Both the position numbers and the translations under genes were made by a program. 56,532 bases of DNA from Bacteroidales bacterium UBA4345 (GTDB taxonomy: Bacteria > Bacteroidota > Bacteroidia > Bacteroidales > Paludibacteraceae), in contig DGTD01000007.1 in assembly GCA_002396385.1 (NCBI GenBank), positions 1 through 56,532 of the forward strand, written 5' to 3'. The notes beneath the pieces were generated by a model that was not told the DNA's origin, ran no database searches, and was given only the letters and a program-made list of their open reading frames with translations. Positions 24,487 through 33,106 of this stretch are shown here, piece after piece; position 1 is the stretch's first letter; every line of letters starts with the position of its first letter.

Positions 24487-25345
24487 AGTTTCGATTGCAA
24501 TAGCCACATATAACGGAGCAAGATTTTTGTGCGAACAATTGGACAGCCTATACAGTCAGACAGTACAACCCGATGAGATTATTGTATCGGACGACTGTTC
24601 AAATGACGGGACAGTAGATATTCTTGAAGAATACCACCGCACAAAAGGTTTAAAATATGTGGTTAACGAGCATAATTTAGGATTCAACAAGAATTTCGAG
24701 AACGCCTTAAAGAACACGACAGGCGACTACATTATGATTTGCGACCAAGACGACATTTGGATGCCCAACAAAGTGGAAACAATGCTAAAGGCCATAAGAA
24801 AACACGATTGCACAAAACCCGTGTTGGTCAGCTCCACCACGATGGATTACAAAGACGGGAAGGTGATAAGGGACAACACAAGGCCAAGAATGACGTGGTT
24901 GCAAATGCTTTATGGCAACAACACACAAGGCTGCTGCACCATTTTCAACCGATTGTTACTGAACAAAGCCATACCGATGGAAGTACCAAAAGGAGCCTTA
25001 TATGACGGCTACCTAGGCATGATTGCCGGAATGACAGGAGAGTGGGAAAACATTGGAACACCACTGATGTATTACCGACACCACAGTGACAACGTGATAG
25101 GAGGTAAAAACAACAAGAACGACTTATACCCAAACATCTTTTCAACAGACCGTTTTCTGCTTATGGATGCCATAGAAAAGAGATATGGGAAGGAATTCAT
25201 TCCAGAACGTCGTAAAGAGTTCGATAAAATTAGGGAACTAGGGAAAAAAAAGAGTAAACTATCGCGGATAACCGCCACCATAGGACTTACCAAGGTGCCA
25301 TTTATCACACGAATGAAGAGTATCGTAAAAATTTGCCTGCAATAA
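24479..25345 (+). CDS. GT2 glycosyltransferase, rhamnosyltransferase-like
   Basis: A 288-residue GT-A fold enzyme: VSIAIATYNGARFLCEQLDS nucleotide-binding start, IIVSDDCSNDGT, then the metal-binding motif CDQDDIW at about residues 97-103 in place of DxD. CDQDDIW with a Y-R-H-H-x-x-N-V segment later (YYRHHSDNVIGG) is common in bacterial rhamnosyltransferase-like GT2 enzymes; the true donor cannot be read from the sequence. It acts on the cytoplasmic face, adding one sugar to the lipid-linked repeat unit. Overlaps the flippase gene by eight bases. Confidence 0.85.
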   Translation: MDKVSIAIATYNGARFLCEQLDSLYSQTVQPDEIIVSDDCSNDGTVDILEEYHRTKGLKYVVNEHNLGFNKNFENALKNTTGDYIMICDQDDIWMPNKVETMLKAIRKHDCTKPVLVSSTTMDYKDGKVIRDNTRPRMTWLQMLYGNNTQGCCTIFNRLLLNKAIPMEVPKGALYDGYLGMIAGMTGEWENIGTPLMYYRHHSDNVIGGKNNKNDLYPNIFSTDRFLLMDAIEKRYGKEFIPERRKEFDKIRELGKKKSKLSRITATIGLTKVPFITRMKSIVKICLQ

Positions 25346-25357
25346 AAGAACAGAAAA

Positions 25358-26443
25358 ATGAGAATACTACAAATTATGCCAGAATTCGGATTGGCTGGAG
25401 CGGAACGTATGGCAGAAGACTTAATACTCAGCCTGCGAAAAGCCGGACATACCGTCAAAGTCGTAAGTTTTTACGACTATCATTCTGCAATTACAGACAA
25501 CCTGGAAAAAAACGGTGTAGAAATCACATATCTCAATAAGAAGGGAGGTATTGACCTGCCAGTTATTGGAAGGTTGAAGGAAGTGATTGCATCCTTTCAA
25601 CCCGAAGTTATACATACCCACCGCTACATACTCTTTTACACATTGTTGGCACGCATGCTCGCATCGGTAAAGGCACCGATAGTGCATACCGTCCATAACG
25701 AGGCAAAAAAAGAGTTGAACTTCATATACCGGAAAATAAACAACTTTCTGTTCCTTATTTCGAAATGCTACCCTGTGGCATTGACAAAAAAGATTAAGGA
25801 AACCATCATTGACGAATACATCGGGATAAAGGACCTACCTATCATCATGAACGGAGTGAATACGGACAACATCCACCCGATTAAAAACGATTATAAGGCA
25901 GATGCTGATGCATTCAAGATACTTCATATAGGGAGATTTGCAGAAGCAAAGAACCACGAGACAATCGTAGATTCCTTTGCAAAATTCCACCAACACCATC
26001 CGAAATCAACACTAACATTTTTCGGAGAAGGAGTGAAATTCGAAAAAATAAAGGAAAAGGTAAAAAACGACAACTTAACAGACAGCATCTTGTTCAAAGG
26101 CGCAGTTGGTGAAGTAACCAGTCATTTTCACGAATATGACGTATTCATCCTTCCCTCATTATTCGAAGGCATGCCCATAACCATCATAGAGGCAATGGCA
26201 GCCGGCATGCCGATAATAGCATCAAACGTAGGCGGAATTCCCGACATCATAACTAACAGGAAGAACGGTATATTGATAAAACCTGAAGCAGCAGACCTTG
26301 TCAAAGCACTAAACGAGTTGGCAGACGATGAAGGACTGAGAAAGCGGTTAGGCGAAGCCGCATTAGAAAGTTCAAAACTATACACGTCAGACCAGATGGC
26401 AAGGGAATATGTAAATTATTACCAAACATTAGTAAAACATTAA
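25358..26443 (+). CDS. GT4 family glycosyltransferase
   Basis: A 361-residue GT-B fold enzyme. The N-terminal domain opens with MRILQIMPEFGLAGAERMAE, the acceptor-side glycine loop. The C-terminal donor domain has ILHIGRFAEAKNHETIVDSF and the E-x7-E motif in SLFEGMPITIIEAMAAGMP, followed by VGGIPDII. These are retaining nucleotide-sugar transferases; the sugar is not predictable. Sits in the middle of the operon, 12 bases after the GT2 gene and five before the epimerase-like gene. Confidence 0.88.
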   Translation: MRILQIMPEFGLAGAERMAEDLILSLRKAGHTVKVVSFYDYHSAITDNLEKNGVEITYLNKKGGIDLPVIGRLKEVIASFQPEVIHTHRYILFYTLLARMLASVKAPIVHTVHNEAKKELNFIYRKINNFLFLISKCYPVALTKKIKETIIDEYIGIKDLPIIMNGVNTDNIHPIKNDYKADADAFKILHIGRFAEAKNHETIVDSFAKFHQHHPKSTLTFFGEGVKFEKIKEKVKNDNLTDSILFKGAVGEVTSHFHEYDVFILPSLFEGMPITIIEAMAAGMPIIASNVGGIPDIITNRKNGILIKPEAADLVKALNELADDEGLRKRLGEAALESSKLYTSDQMAREYVNYYQTLVKH

Positions 26444-26448
26444 GCACG

Positions 26449-27342
26449 ATGTCAATATCACTCTACAGAATCGGGAAGTGGACCAAAATGATAATGGGTA
26501 AAAGCAATTTGCACGTATGTCAGGACGAAGGCAAGTGCTATTCAGTAGAATCCATAAAAGGTTATTACAACAACCTGACAGAGAAAGTCACCCTCTATGG
26601 TGTAGAACATGGGACGATACCGCTCTACCCAAACGAGAAAGGAGAAATGGTAGAGTTCGCAATAGGAATATTCCAATATGGCCTGGCCTGTTACGACCTC
26701 TATTTGATGGAACAAAAAGAAACATTCCTTGAAGATGCCAAATGCTGTGGAGAATGGGCATTGAACCACCAACACGCAGATGGGAGTTGGGACTGTTTCG
26801 GAGCAGGGGCTTATTCATCGATGGCTCAAGGAGAAGGCATATCGTTATTGGCCCGGCTATATACAACGACAAAAGACGGGAAGTATCTGTCCTCCATAGA
26901 GAAGGCAAAGAAATTCCTGGTGAAGCCAATAGAAGAAGGAGGAGTAGCAAAACAAAATGGAGAAGAGTTGTTGCTAATGGAATATGTAGACAAGCCACTC
27001 GTCTTGAACGGATGGATATTCTCGTTGTGGGGATTGCTAGACTATTGCAAGCTATTTCCAGAGGACGAAGAAAGCAAGCAACAATACGAGCACTCGCTTG
27101 CTGCAATGGTAAAAAAACTGCCCGAATATGACAACGGCTTCTGGAGCCTGTACAATAACGAAGGCATGCTGGCATCGCCCTTCTACCACCATCTGCACAT
27201 CAACCAACTCCGCGCAATGTATGCGCTGACCCAAAAGGAAGCATTTAAAAACTATGCCGACAAATGGAGTAAATATGGCGAATCGGGGTGGAATAAAAAG
27301 AAAGCCTTTATTTTAAAGGCCATACAAAAAATAATGGATTAA
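26449..27342 (+). CDS. D-glucuronyl C5-epimerase-like protein (GLCE C-terminal domain)
   Basis: The 297-residue product has an alpha-toroid pattern and the signature of the glucuronyl C5-epimerase C-terminal family: VLNGWIFSLWGLLDY (185-199) and FWSLYNNEG followed by YHHLHINQLRAMYAL (246-260). Animal heparosan epimerases carry LNGFMYSLIGL, a SLYD segment and YHTTHINQL at the same places. The two tyrosines of those segments (Tyr235 and Tyr246 here) are kept. Such enzymes invert C5 of glucuronic acid inside a polymer to give iduronic acid. No signal peptide is present, unlike the animal enzymes, so it may act in the cytoplasm on lipid-linked precursors. Alternative: another uronate or hexose epimerase with the same fold. 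Tightly embedded in the operon (five and one base gaps). Confidence 0.72.
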   Translation: MSISLYRIGKWTKMIMGKSNLHVCQDEGKCYSVESIKGYYNNLTEKVTLYGVEHGTIPLYPNEKGEMVEFAIGIFQYGLACYDLYLMEQKETFLEDAKCCGEWALNHQHADGSWDCFGAGAYSSMAQGEGISLLARLYTTTKDGKYLSSIEKAKKFLVKPIEEGGVAKQNGEELLLMEYVDKPLVLNGWIFSLWGLLDYCKLFPEDEESKQQYEHSLAAMVKKLPEYDNGFWSLYNNEGMLASPFYHHLHINQLRAMYALTQKEAFKNYADKWSKYGESGWNKKKAFILKAIQKIMD

Positions 27343-27343
27343 T

Positions 27344-28381
27344 ATGTATAAGGTTTCCGTAATAGGCTATCATGCAAAACAGAAGCCTTTGCATGACGGC
27401 CAGACAGTTAAAACACAGCAACTGACAAAGGCTTTGCAGGGCTGTTACGGCCGTGAATTCATCAATGAAGTAGATATGCAGGGCTGTACAAAACACCCCT
27501 TGACCTTCCTTTGGTCTTATTTCAAAGCCTGCCGAAATAGTGAGAACGTGATCATCCTCCCCGCCTATGGAGCACTAAAAGTATTTCCATTCCTCTGCGT
27601 ATTATTCCGGAAAAAAGGAACAAAACTATATTACGACGTCATAGGAGGCTGGCTAGCCCGATTCATCAGGAATCGTCCACTATTGCGTTGCACTTTAAAG
27701 CGTTTTGATGGCATTTGGGTAGAAACGTCTGTAATGAGAAACGAATTGAAGGAACAAGGCATAGAGAATTTAACCATAGTTCCAAACTTCAAAGAACTCA
27801 CCATTCTCGAGTCCAAAGACTTGCACAAGTCGTCGACACCAATCCACTTGTGTATTTTTTCACGAATAATAGAAAAGAAGGGAATAGAAGACGGGATCGA
27901 CGCCATTCGAGAAATAAACGAAAAAAAGCAGGAAGTCATATATACGCTCGACATGTACGGGCCAATTGACACGAGTTACACAGAACGTTTTAATTCTTTG
28001 AGAGAAACACTCCCCGACTATATAAAATACTGTGGGTGTGTAGACGCAGAAAAAAGTACAGAGACATTAAGAAAGTATGATGCGCTTTTGTTTCCCACCA
28101 AATATGAAGGAGAAGGACATCCAGGAACAATAATAGACGCATACTCGGCAGGTTTACCAGTTATTTCTGCAAAATGGCACAGTTACTCCGATTTTGTAGA
28201 CGAAGGAGAAACAGGGTTGGGGTATGAGCAATTCAAGAAAGAGAAACTGGTAGAGCTGTTAGAGCAAATAGCAGAAACACCGAATGTATTAGACGAAATG
28301 CGGGAGAGTTGCTTAAAGAAAGCGGCCCAGTATTCGTCGAAAACAGTTATTCGAACAATAGAAAAATTACTGAATGGATAA
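27344..28381 (+). CDS. GT4-like glycosyltransferase
   Basis: A 345-residue GT-B enzyme. The N-terminal part (VSVIGYHAKQKPLHDGQTVK) has the donor/acceptor loop in a variant form. The C-terminal domain contains LCIFSRIIEKKGIEDGIDAI, KYDALLFPTKYEGEGHPGTI with the E-x7-E region, and DAYSAGLPVISA. It belongs to the glycosyltransferase 4/1 group; donor unknown. Starts one base after the epimerase-like gene, and its end overlaps the next GT2 gene by eight bases. Confidence 0.82.
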   Translation: MYKVSVIGYHAKQKPLHDGQTVKTQQLTKALQGCYGREFINEVDMQGCTKHPLTFLWSYFKACRNSENVIILPAYGALKVFPFLCVLFRKKGTKLYYDVIGGWLARFIRNRPLLRCTLKRFDGIWVETSVMRNELKEQGIENLTIVPNFKELTILESKDLHKSSTPIHLCIFSRIIEKKGIEDGIDAIREINEKKQEVIYTLDMYGPIDTSYTERFNSLRETLPDYIKYCGCVDAEKSTETLRKYDALLFPTKYEGEGHPGTIIDAYSAGLPVISAKWHSYSDFVDEGETGLGYEQFKKEKLVELLEQIAETPNVLDEMRESCLKKAAQYSSKTVIRTIEKLLNG

Positions 28382-29177
28382 AGAACCACTTATATCGATT
28401 ATTACACCCAATTACAATTGTGCCACGTACATAGCACAAACAATAGAGAGCGTAATAGCACAAACATACCAGAATTGGGAAATGCTTATACAGGATGACT
28501 GTTCCACTGACGGTTCATTAGAGATAGCCCAGAGTTATGCCCAAAAAGACTCAAGAATCAAAGTGGAGTCAAACAAGAGCAACGTTGGAGCCGCAAACTC
28601 GCGGAATAACGCCATCCGCCGTTCCCAAGGGACCTATTTGTCATTTCTAGACAGTGACGACCTGTGGATTCCGACCAAACTGGAGGAACAAATAAAGTTT
28701 ATGCAAACCAACAATTGCGATTTCTGTTATGCCCGCTACGAACATATCAACAAAAAAGGGGAAAGTATGTTGATACAGGCAAAAGCGATCAAACATCTTA
28801 CCTACAACAGGTTGTTATTCCACTGTTGGACCGGCTGTCTGACAGTTATATATAAACAGGACTTATCGGATAAAATATACGGACCGGTATTAAAGAACTG
28901 CAACGACCATGGCCTGTTTCTGAAAGTAATGCCACAAATAAAGAACGCAATGGGAATGGATAAGTGTCTGGGGTTGTACCGGATAAGAGAAGGAGGTATA
29001 TCAAGGAAAAAAACGGGCAAACTGAGTTCCTTTTACAAACTGTTTCACGACCATGAAGGAATCAACTACCTACTGGCCACGTTTTTCCTAATAACCCAAA
29101 TACTCGTAAAGAAATTTTACAAGTATAGGAAAATCACGATAGAAGAAAGTTGCACACAATATTTAAATCAAATCTAA
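28374..29177 (+). CDS. GT2 glycosyltransferase, TuaG/WcaA-like
   Basis: A 267-residue GT-A enzyme: LISIITPNYNCATYIAQTIE, IQDDCSTDGS and the D-x-D region LDSDDLWIPTKL. The compact size and DSDDLW motif are those of TuaG-like transferases; the sugar cannot be told. It is cytoplasmic or peripheral, with a single hydrophobic stretch near the C-terminus (LLATFFLITQILV) that may touch the membrane. Overlaps the preceding gene by eight bases. Confidence 0.85.
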   Translation: MDKEPLISIITPNYNCATYIAQTIESVIAQTYQNWEMLIQDDCSTDGSLEIAQSYAQKDSRIKVESNKSNVGAANSRNNAIRRSQGTYLSFLDSDDLWIPTKLEEQIKFMQTNNCDFCYARYEHINKKGESMLIQAKAIKHLTYNRLLFHCWTGCLTVIYKQDLSDKIYGPVLKNCNDHGLFLKVMPQIKNAMGMDKCLGLYRIREGGISRKKTGKLSSFYKLFHDHEGINYLLATFFLITQILVKKFYKYRKITIEESCTQYLNQI

Positions 29178-29195
29178 TCTATAAATTATCAAAAA

Positions 29196-30416
29196 ATGAC
29201 ACCTCATTTAATAATATGCATCAGTTGTGCGTTTTTTGCCTGTTTATTCGCAATCAGATTTAATCCGACACTAGTATTGTTAGCATACAAAAAAAGGATA
29301 CTAGACAGTCCGGGTACAAGAAAGCTACAAACAAAACCAGTTCCCGTAATAGGCGGAATAAGTGTATACATGGCAGCGATATCAAGCGCAACAGTCATCA
29401 ACATATTCCAACCGACAGAAGACCTGTTTATGGCAGTAGCCGCCATTTCCATAATATTCTTTGTAGGGCTACTGGACGACTTGACCGACATAAGCCCAAC
29501 AAAGAAATTTATTTACCAGGCCCTGATAATAATCGTGTTGTTCGCTTCAGATTCATACAGGATAGACACACTAAACGGTGTATTTGATATATATGACCTT
29601 CCTCTGTCAGCCAGTCTATTGATAAGCTTGCTGACAGGCGTAGGATTAATGAACGCACTGAATATGATAGATGGCGTAGACGGTCTAAGCAGCGGTATCG
29701 GCATCTGTACCTGCGGATTCTGCGGAAGTTACTTTTTAATACACCACGATATAGTATACGCAGCACTGGCATTCACATTTTTAGGTTCTCTCATTCCGTT
29801 CTTCTTCTGTAATGTGTTTTCGCACAAATACAAAATGTTCATTGGCGACAGCGGTTCACTGGTAATGGGAATGTTAGCCTATATATTCAGTTGCCGGATC
29901 CTTCACGAAAAAGATGCGCTAATTGGCAGTAAAAACGTCAGCCTAATGGTAGCCATATTCGCCGTTCCAATTTTCGACACATTACGCGTAATGACCATGC
30001 GGATAAAAGCAGGAGGATCACCCTTCAAAGCAGACAAAACACATTTGCACCACATTTTTGTATCGCTGAAGCTCCCCCATATGCTGATCACATTGATCAT
30101 CTTGTTTATGGCAATAATCATAGAGGCATTCTGGTTCTTCCTGTTCAGTTTTAATTTAGGCGTAACAGAGCACACCCTGATTGTCCTGGCATTTTGTGCA
30201 ACTTTAGTCTGGGGTGTATATTTCTACTTTAACAACATAAAGAACAACCATCCAGACCGATTCGAAGCCTATACCAATTGGATATTAAAACTAAGAAAGA
30301 ATCCGGATAAGATGATTTCTAAAATCGGACGATTCATCGACAACCTTAAAATAAACGAGCACGGAGTGCTGAAACACTGGACGAGAAAAAAGATAGGAAA
30401 AGTTCATAACAGATAG
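29196..30416 (+). CDS. Undecaprenyl-phosphate sugar-1-phosphate transferase (WecA/MraY family)
   Basis: Starts repeat-unit synthesis by moving a sugar-1-phosphate, typically GlcNAc-1-P, onto undecaprenyl phosphate. The 406 residues contain about eleven membrane segments and the family motifs in order: DSPGTRKLQTKPVPVIGGIS, FVGLLDDLTDISPTKKF (Asp pair), ALNMIDGVDGLSSGI, FIGDSGSLVMGM and the C-terminal loop KADKTHLHHIF with its His cluster. The His motif and length favour the WecA/TagO group over MraY. A charged cytoplasmic tail of about 60 residues follows the last helix. Its place near the distal end of the operon is unusual for the initiating enzyme. Confidence 0.9.
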   Translation: MTPHLIICISCAFFACLFAIRFNPTLVLLAYKKRILDSPGTRKLQTKPVPVIGGISVYMAAISSATVINIFQPTEDLFMAVAAISIIFFVGLLDDLTDISPTKKFIYQALIIIVLFASDSYRIDTLNGVFDIYDLPLSASLLISLLTGVGLMNALNMIDGVDGLSSGIGICTCGFCGSYFLIHHDIVYAALAFTFLGSLIPFFFCNVFSHKYKMFIGDSGSLVMGMLAYIFSCRILHEKDALIGSKNVSLMVAIFAVPIFDTLRVMTMRIKAGGSPFKADKTHLHHIFVSLKLPHMLITLIILFMAIIIEAFWFFLFSFNLGVTEHTLIVLAFCATLVWGVYFYFNNIKNNHPDRFEAYTNWILKLRKNPDKMISKIGRFIDNLKINEHGVLKHWTRKKIGKVHNR

Positions 30417-30499
30417 GAGTAAACCACCATTAAAACTCCAAATCACACTATTTCACTTTTTGATTTAGCACCAGAAATCCCGTTCATAATTATTGATTA

Positions 30500-31627
30500 A
30501 TGAAAATTTCACACCTTTTCATAAAACTTCTTAAAGAAATTGGAGTAAACAAGGCAGTATTAAACTGTCTGACTCCATTTACAAAGAAAAGTATAGAAAT
30601 AAACGATGCAATTGTCGCGACAGCCCAAGACAGGCTCAGCATGCTAAGGCAAGACCCATCAGGCTCTTCAATGTGTATTAACGACATTGAAGAAAAACCG
30701 AAATATAATCTACAGATAATAATTCCAGCCTATAACGTAGAAAAATATGTAGAGGAATGTGTAGACTCGGTACTGAGCCAAAAAACGAAATACGAGTTCA
30801 CCGTATATATAGTTAACGACGGCTCCACCGATAAAACCAGACAGGTACTTAAGAAGTATGAAAACGAGAAACGTGTGATTCTGATCGACCAAAAGAATAG
30901 AGGTTTGTCTGGAGCCAGGAATGCAGCGTTGAAAACAATAAAAGCAGATTATGTCACATTTGTAGACTCGGATGACATCCTTGACGACGGAGCAATAGAA
31001 GCACTGCTAAACAAAGCTTACGCGACAGAAGCCGACGTAGTCCAAGGCAATTATAAGAGATTTAAGAAAGACGTGAAAAAATACATTCCAGGCTCAGACC
31101 TTTCAGAATCGTCGGAAGCAAAACCAAACGAGTTGCCGGGCTTTGCATGGGGGAAATTATACAAAAACCACCTATTCTCTCATTTACAGTTTCCTGAGGG
31201 ATATTGGTATGAAGACACCATGTGTAATTTCTTGATACTCCCCCAATGCGAAAGAATTGCGACAATCAGTAAATACGTGTATTGCTACCGGAAAGCGAAC
31301 AAATCGAGTATCACCCATCAAACAAAATCAAATCCAAAATGTTTAGATTCATACTATATTACAAAACTAGTACTTAAAGAACACGAGCAACTGGGCATAC
31401 AAGAGTATGACTATACAGAGAAAATCTTGAATCAGATTCAAATCAATACAGAGAGGGCTGTAAGAAGTCTCAAAAAAACAGATTTGAAGTATTTATTTGT
31501 ATTACATTGCCAACTCTTCGAGACCTACAAAACAGGAGCATCCAGAAGCAAAAGCTACACAGAAATGCAAGAAGCACTAGAAAAACATCGATTCACACAA
31601 TTCATGTTGTCGGTCATTTTACACTAA
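30500..31627 (+). CDS. GT2 glycosyltransferase with N-terminal extension
   Basis: A 375-residue protein with about 65 leading residues before the GT-A domain, which starts at LQIIIPAYNVEKYVEECVDS. It then has VNDGSTDKTRQVL, NRGLSGARNAAL and the metal-binding VDSDDILDDGAI. An acidic/aromatic acceptor region WYEDTMCNF follows. The last gene of the operon, it is separated from the previous one by 83 bases, the widest gap in the operon, with no clear promoter between. After it the strand becomes gene-poor for 700 bases. Donor and acceptor are unknown. Confidence 0.85.
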   Translation: MKISHLFIKLLKEIGVNKAVLNCLTPFTKKSIEINDAIVATAQDRLSMLRQDPSGSSMCINDIEEKPKYNLQIIIPAYNVEKYVEECVDSVLSQKTKYEFTVYIVNDGSTDKTRQVLKKYENEKRVILIDQKNRGLSGARNAALKTIKADYVTFVDSDDILDDGAIEALLNKAYATEADVVQGNYKRFKKDVKKYIPGSDLSESSEAKPNELPGFAWGKLYKNHLFSHLQFPEGYWYEDTMCNFLILPQCERIATISKYVYCYRKANKSSITHQTKSNPKCLDSYYITKLVLKEHEQLGIQEYDYTEKILNQIQINTERAVRSLKKTDLKYLFVLHCQLFETYKTGASRSKSYTEMQEALEKHRFTQFMLSVILH

Positions 31628-32038
31628 AAGAACGAAACCGCAAGTTCATGTCCATCGGGCTTACATCCGTCAGCAAAAACAACAGCTGCCATTTCATGGG
31701 GAAAGATAAGATGTCAAGCCCACTGGGGAACAAACAAAACAACAATTGCAGCCATCTGAATCTGTACATATTTAACACAAGGAAATAACAGAGTCCCTAA
31801 ACTTGGATTATTTTATCAGACGTGGAAAGTAGCGGAAAACGGCATTAAAGAAGAACATAAATATATCAATTTTCTAAAGAGGGAAGACGAGGTAAAAGAT
31901 AGGATAAAATCGGACAAAAATATCCAAAAGAACAACAACGCACAATAATTCAACACATTACAAAACGACAAAAAGGCTTGACAGAAAAATGCAAACAAGA
32001 TTGATAGATTAATGCAATTACAAAGGTATTCGAAGTAG

Positions 32039-32200
32039 TAATTTTGTTGTGTCAACAAGGAAGTAATGTTTGAATTGAAAATGTAGTTTATTTGTATATA
32101 AAAAGAATTGTAGTTTAATTTCGTGTTTATTTAAAGTAATTAGTTTGAATTCTTAGTTTATTAGGTTCAAGAAAAAGCGATGTGTGAACATCGCTTTTTT
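32039..32200 (+). ncRNA. Candidate small RNA (promoter-like box to terminator)
   Basis: Bounded by TAATTTTG (32039-32046) and the strong terminator hairpin at 32172-32200, with no open frame between. The interior is very AT-rich with four TAGTTT repeats. No known RNA family is recognised. The call is speculative because the -33 element is weak. Confidence 0.25.
32172..32200. terminator. Strong bidirectional terminator
   Basis: AAAAAGCGATGT (32172-32183), loop GTGA, ACATCGCTTTTT (32188-32199): twelve perfect pairs with a T-run on either strand. It ends whatever is transcribed through the gene-poor region, possibly the long polysaccharide mRNA itself, 545 bases after its last gene. Confidence 0.9.
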
Positions 32201-32271
32201 GTTATATGCAAAATTACCACAAGTCGTTTAAAAAGAAAACTATTATTACAAAAAACACAACAATAAAGTTG

Positions 32272-32279
32272 TATATTTG
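32272..32279 (+). promoter_or_regulatory. -7 element upstream of the HAD hydrolase gene
   Basis: TATATTTG is a full match to TAnnTTTG, 50 bases before the ATG at 32330. A TTA at 32246-32248 is 23 bases away, a weak -33. Confidence 0.5.
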
Positions 32280-32329
32280 CATCGGAATAAATTAAAGAAC
32301 AGCTATATTTAATCGAAAACTATAGATTC

Positions 32330-32959
32330 ATGTTGAAAAATCTGGTATTTGATTGGGGAGGCGTCTTAAGTGTCAGCCAGCACAACGAAGCGATAAGACG
32401 TTTTGAGGCACTCGGCCTAACCAAAGCAGAAACATATTTTGAAGAAGGAAAGAACTGGAAAGGCATATTCGGTGAAATAGAGAACGGCAAAATCGGCATT
32501 GAAGATTTTTTGTCAGCCATAAGTCTACTGTGTGGCAAAAACATTACATTCGAAGAGGTAGCCTACGCATGGTGGGGATTTTTCCACCACCTTACGCCCG
32601 GGTTGTTACATCAACTATACCTCTGGGAAAAAGAAGGCTACAACCTGTATATACTGACAAACAACAATCCGTTTATGATGAGCTACATTAACGGAGACCA
32701 ATTCGCACCCGAAGGACGTCCATTCCATACTTATTTCAAAAAAATATACGTCAGTTATGAAATTGGGTTGGAAAAACCAGATAGAGCAATATATGAGCAC
32801 ATGCTGAAAGACGGTGATATGAAAGCAGAAGAGACCTTATTTATAGACGACAGAGAACAAAACACAAAAGGAGCCGAGAGTGTAGGAATTAACACCTATT
32901 TAGTAAAAAATTCGGAAGCATGGATACCAGATTTGATAAACAAGTTCCTAAAGCATTAG
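32330..32959 (+). CDS. HAD-IA family hydrolase (YihX-like)
   Basis: A 209-residue Rossmann-fold phosphatase-like enzyme. Motif I is LVFDWGGVL with nucleophile Asp8; the usual second Asp is replaced by Gly, as is frequent in YihX/epoxide-hydrolase-N-terminal-like members (DxGxV). Motif II is ILTNNN. Motif III Lys lies in GLEKPDRAIY, and motif IV in TLFIDDREQNTKGAESVGIN. The cap is the small helical type between motifs I and II. YihX members dephosphorylate sugar phosphates such as glucose-1-phosphate, but the substrate here is unknown. Monocistronic. Confidence 0.88.
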   Translation: MLKNLVFDWGGVLSVSQHNEAIRRFEALGLTKAETYFEEGKNWKGIFGEIENGKIGIEDFLSAISLLCGKNITFEEVAYAWWGFFHHLTPGLLHQLYLWEKEGYNLYILTNNNPFMMSYINGDQFAPEGRPFHTYFKKIYVSYEIGLEKPDRAIYEHMLKDGDMKAEETLFIDDREQNTKGAESVGINTYLVKNSEAWIPDLINKFLKH

Positions 32960-33021
32960 GGAACAACGGAATTTTTTGACAGTTTTATTCATAAAATGAA
33001 CACTTTTACAGAAATATACGA

Positions 33022-33052
33022 TTGGGAATAAGTCCGAAAAAAATTATTTTTG
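33022..33052 (+). promoter_or_regulatory. Promoter of the TlpA-like gene
   Basis: TTG (33022-33024), a 20-base spacer and TATTTTTG (33045-33052) match consensus exactly. The ATG at 33107 follows 54 bases downstream. Confidence 0.78.
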
Positions 33053-33106
33053 CAAAAAAGAATAGCCAAAACATGTTATCACACTAACATTTAAACTAAT
33101 TTGTAT

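Larger units (their letters stand above)
31628..32329. other. AT-rich gene-poor region after the polysaccharide operon
   Basis: No gene is called. A plus-strand frame without start codon from about 31765 to 31948 (ending NIQKNNNAQ) has a protein-like composition (KLGLFYQTWKVAENGIKEEH) and could be the relic of a lost gene. The minus-strand frame 31816-32058 is its shadow. From 32039 TAATTTTG offers a -7 box without good -33 partner. The following 120 bases carry four TAGTTT(T/A/G)-A/T repeats (about 32083-32160) and end in a perfect terminator at 32172-32200. This could be a small untranslated RNA of about 150 bases. TATATTTG at 32272-32279 likely serves the HAD gene. Confidence 0.45.

Noticed and set aside
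31816..32058. 80-codon hydrophobic minus-strand frame
   Set aside because: Low-complexity Phe/Leu/Cys composition from A-rich plus-strand DNA, with no promoter.
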